Shown here: positions 63,710 to 64,000 of the stretch, piece by piece | Numbering within the stretch: the stretch's first letter is position 1 | Layout: each line of letters starts with the position of its first letter | Assembly (NCBI GenBank): GCA_938045585.1 | Contig: CALIAU010000001.1 | Coordinates: forward strand, 1 to 64,000 | From: an uncultured Saprospiraceae bacterium | GTDB taxonomy: Bacteria > Bacteroidota > Bacteroidia > Chitinophagales > Saprospiraceae | Length of the DNA: 64,000 bases | Reading direction: 5' to 3' | The notes under the pieces: model-generated | Seen by the model: only the letters and a program-made list of their open reading frames with translations | What the model was told of the DNA's origin: nothing | The model's database searches: none | Program-made: the position numbers and the translations under genes

Positions 63710-64000
63710 ATGTCTTTAGATTGGGATTTAATAGAGCAAGAACTTGTATTTACAACTGCCCGTTCAGGGGGTAGTGGGGGTCAGCATGTGAATAAGGTAG
63801 AAACCAAAGTTGTATTGAAATTTGATCTTAAAAATTCTCAACTATTCACACGAGAAGAAAAGAAACGGATTGAGAATAAGCTTGAAAATAAATTTGACAA
63901 GTCCGGAGTCTTATCCATATACAATCAAGAAAGCCGATCTCAAAAAAAGAATAAAGAGAAGGTTATTCAGCAGTTTAAAGTGCTAATCACAAAGGCCTTA
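63710..64000 (+). CDS. arfB: Alternative ribosome-rescue factor ArfB (3' end outside window)
   Basis: The frame is open from ATG 63710 to the window end (97 codons). The N-terminal domain has the release-factor GGQ motif in ARSGGSGGQHVNKVETKV, and the later segment RSQKKNKEKVIQQF leads into the basic tail. ArfB/ICT1 proteins hydrolyse peptidyl-tRNA on stalled ribosomes. Lack of an upstream codon-recognition domain shows it is not PrfA/PrfB, as the protein starts just before the GGQ domain. The C-terminal tail that enters the mRNA channel is not visible. Confidence 0.92.
   Translation, partial: MSLDWDLIEQELVFTTARSGGSGGQHVNKVETKVVLKFDLKNSQLFTREEKKRIENKLENKFDKSGVLSIYNQESRSQKKNKEKVIQQFKVLITKAL

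Overview
The window looks like a chromosomal segment of a free-living, AT-rich member of the Bacteroidota, most likely Saprospiria-like. The phylum is supported by a SusC/SusD pair, T9SS C-terminal sorting domains of both the short type and the gliding-associated type B, SprB- and GEVED-type modules, ASPIC/UnbV proteins, a 2TM-domain protein, weak Shine-Dalgarno sequences and one good TAnnTTTG promoter element. The placement in Saprospiria is a guess. I found no rRNA, tRNA, IS element, prophage or CRISPR array.

Layout. 1-6.3 kb: a truncated secreted phosphoesterase, a TPR protein and a large propeller sensor kinase. 6.3-6.76 kb: an unusual gap with a 51-codon unassigned small ORF and a predicted folded RNA. 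6.76-11.6 kb: a tight co-oriented run (DUF6702-like protein, yidD, hemB, M28 peptidase, amidase lipoprotein). 11.7-20.2 kb: group III truncated globin, a secreted M43 metalloprotease with a T9SS tail and a good terminator, then tspO, a Gfo/Idh/MocA oxidoreductase and a DUF885 peptidase as a minus-strand operon, and an AlkA-like glycosylase. 20.2-31.2 kb: housekeeping (LVIVD protein, pheS-hisS, an ABC pair plus GNAT, a class V aminotransferase, a PNPOx-fold protein, rlmF and a DbpA-like helicase). 31.2-34.7 kb: HIT, membrane-bound MutS-like ATPase, DinB and a peptidase-MA-like protein.

34.9-57.0 kb is the most distinctive part. A polysaccharide-utilisation-like locus runs on the minus strand: SusC, SusD, a hairpin terminator, three tandem FG-GAP/ASPIC-UnbV lipoproteins of about 1,090 residues with a small unassigned lipoprotein among them, a dispersed structured repeat, a GH13 alpha-glucosidase, a sodium:solute symporter and an aldo/keto reductase. 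On the other strand, divergent from susC, a LacI regulator is followed after 6 bp by a vanadium-haloperoxidase-type lipoprotein. A LacI-type operator lies between the two. I infer import through SusCD, surface work by the three FG-GAP lipoproteins, hydrolysis of alpha-glucosides by the GH13 enzyme, sodium-driven uptake, and sugar-responsive control by LacI. The roles of the FG-GAP trio and the haloperoxidase are not known.

57.4-64 kb: a lytic transglycosylase with a possible coupled leader peptide, two tandemly duplicated SprB-type adhesins with T9SS type B tails and matching leader sequences, and the start of arfB, which is cut by the window end.

All assignments come from reading motifs by eye. 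No database search or structure prediction was run.
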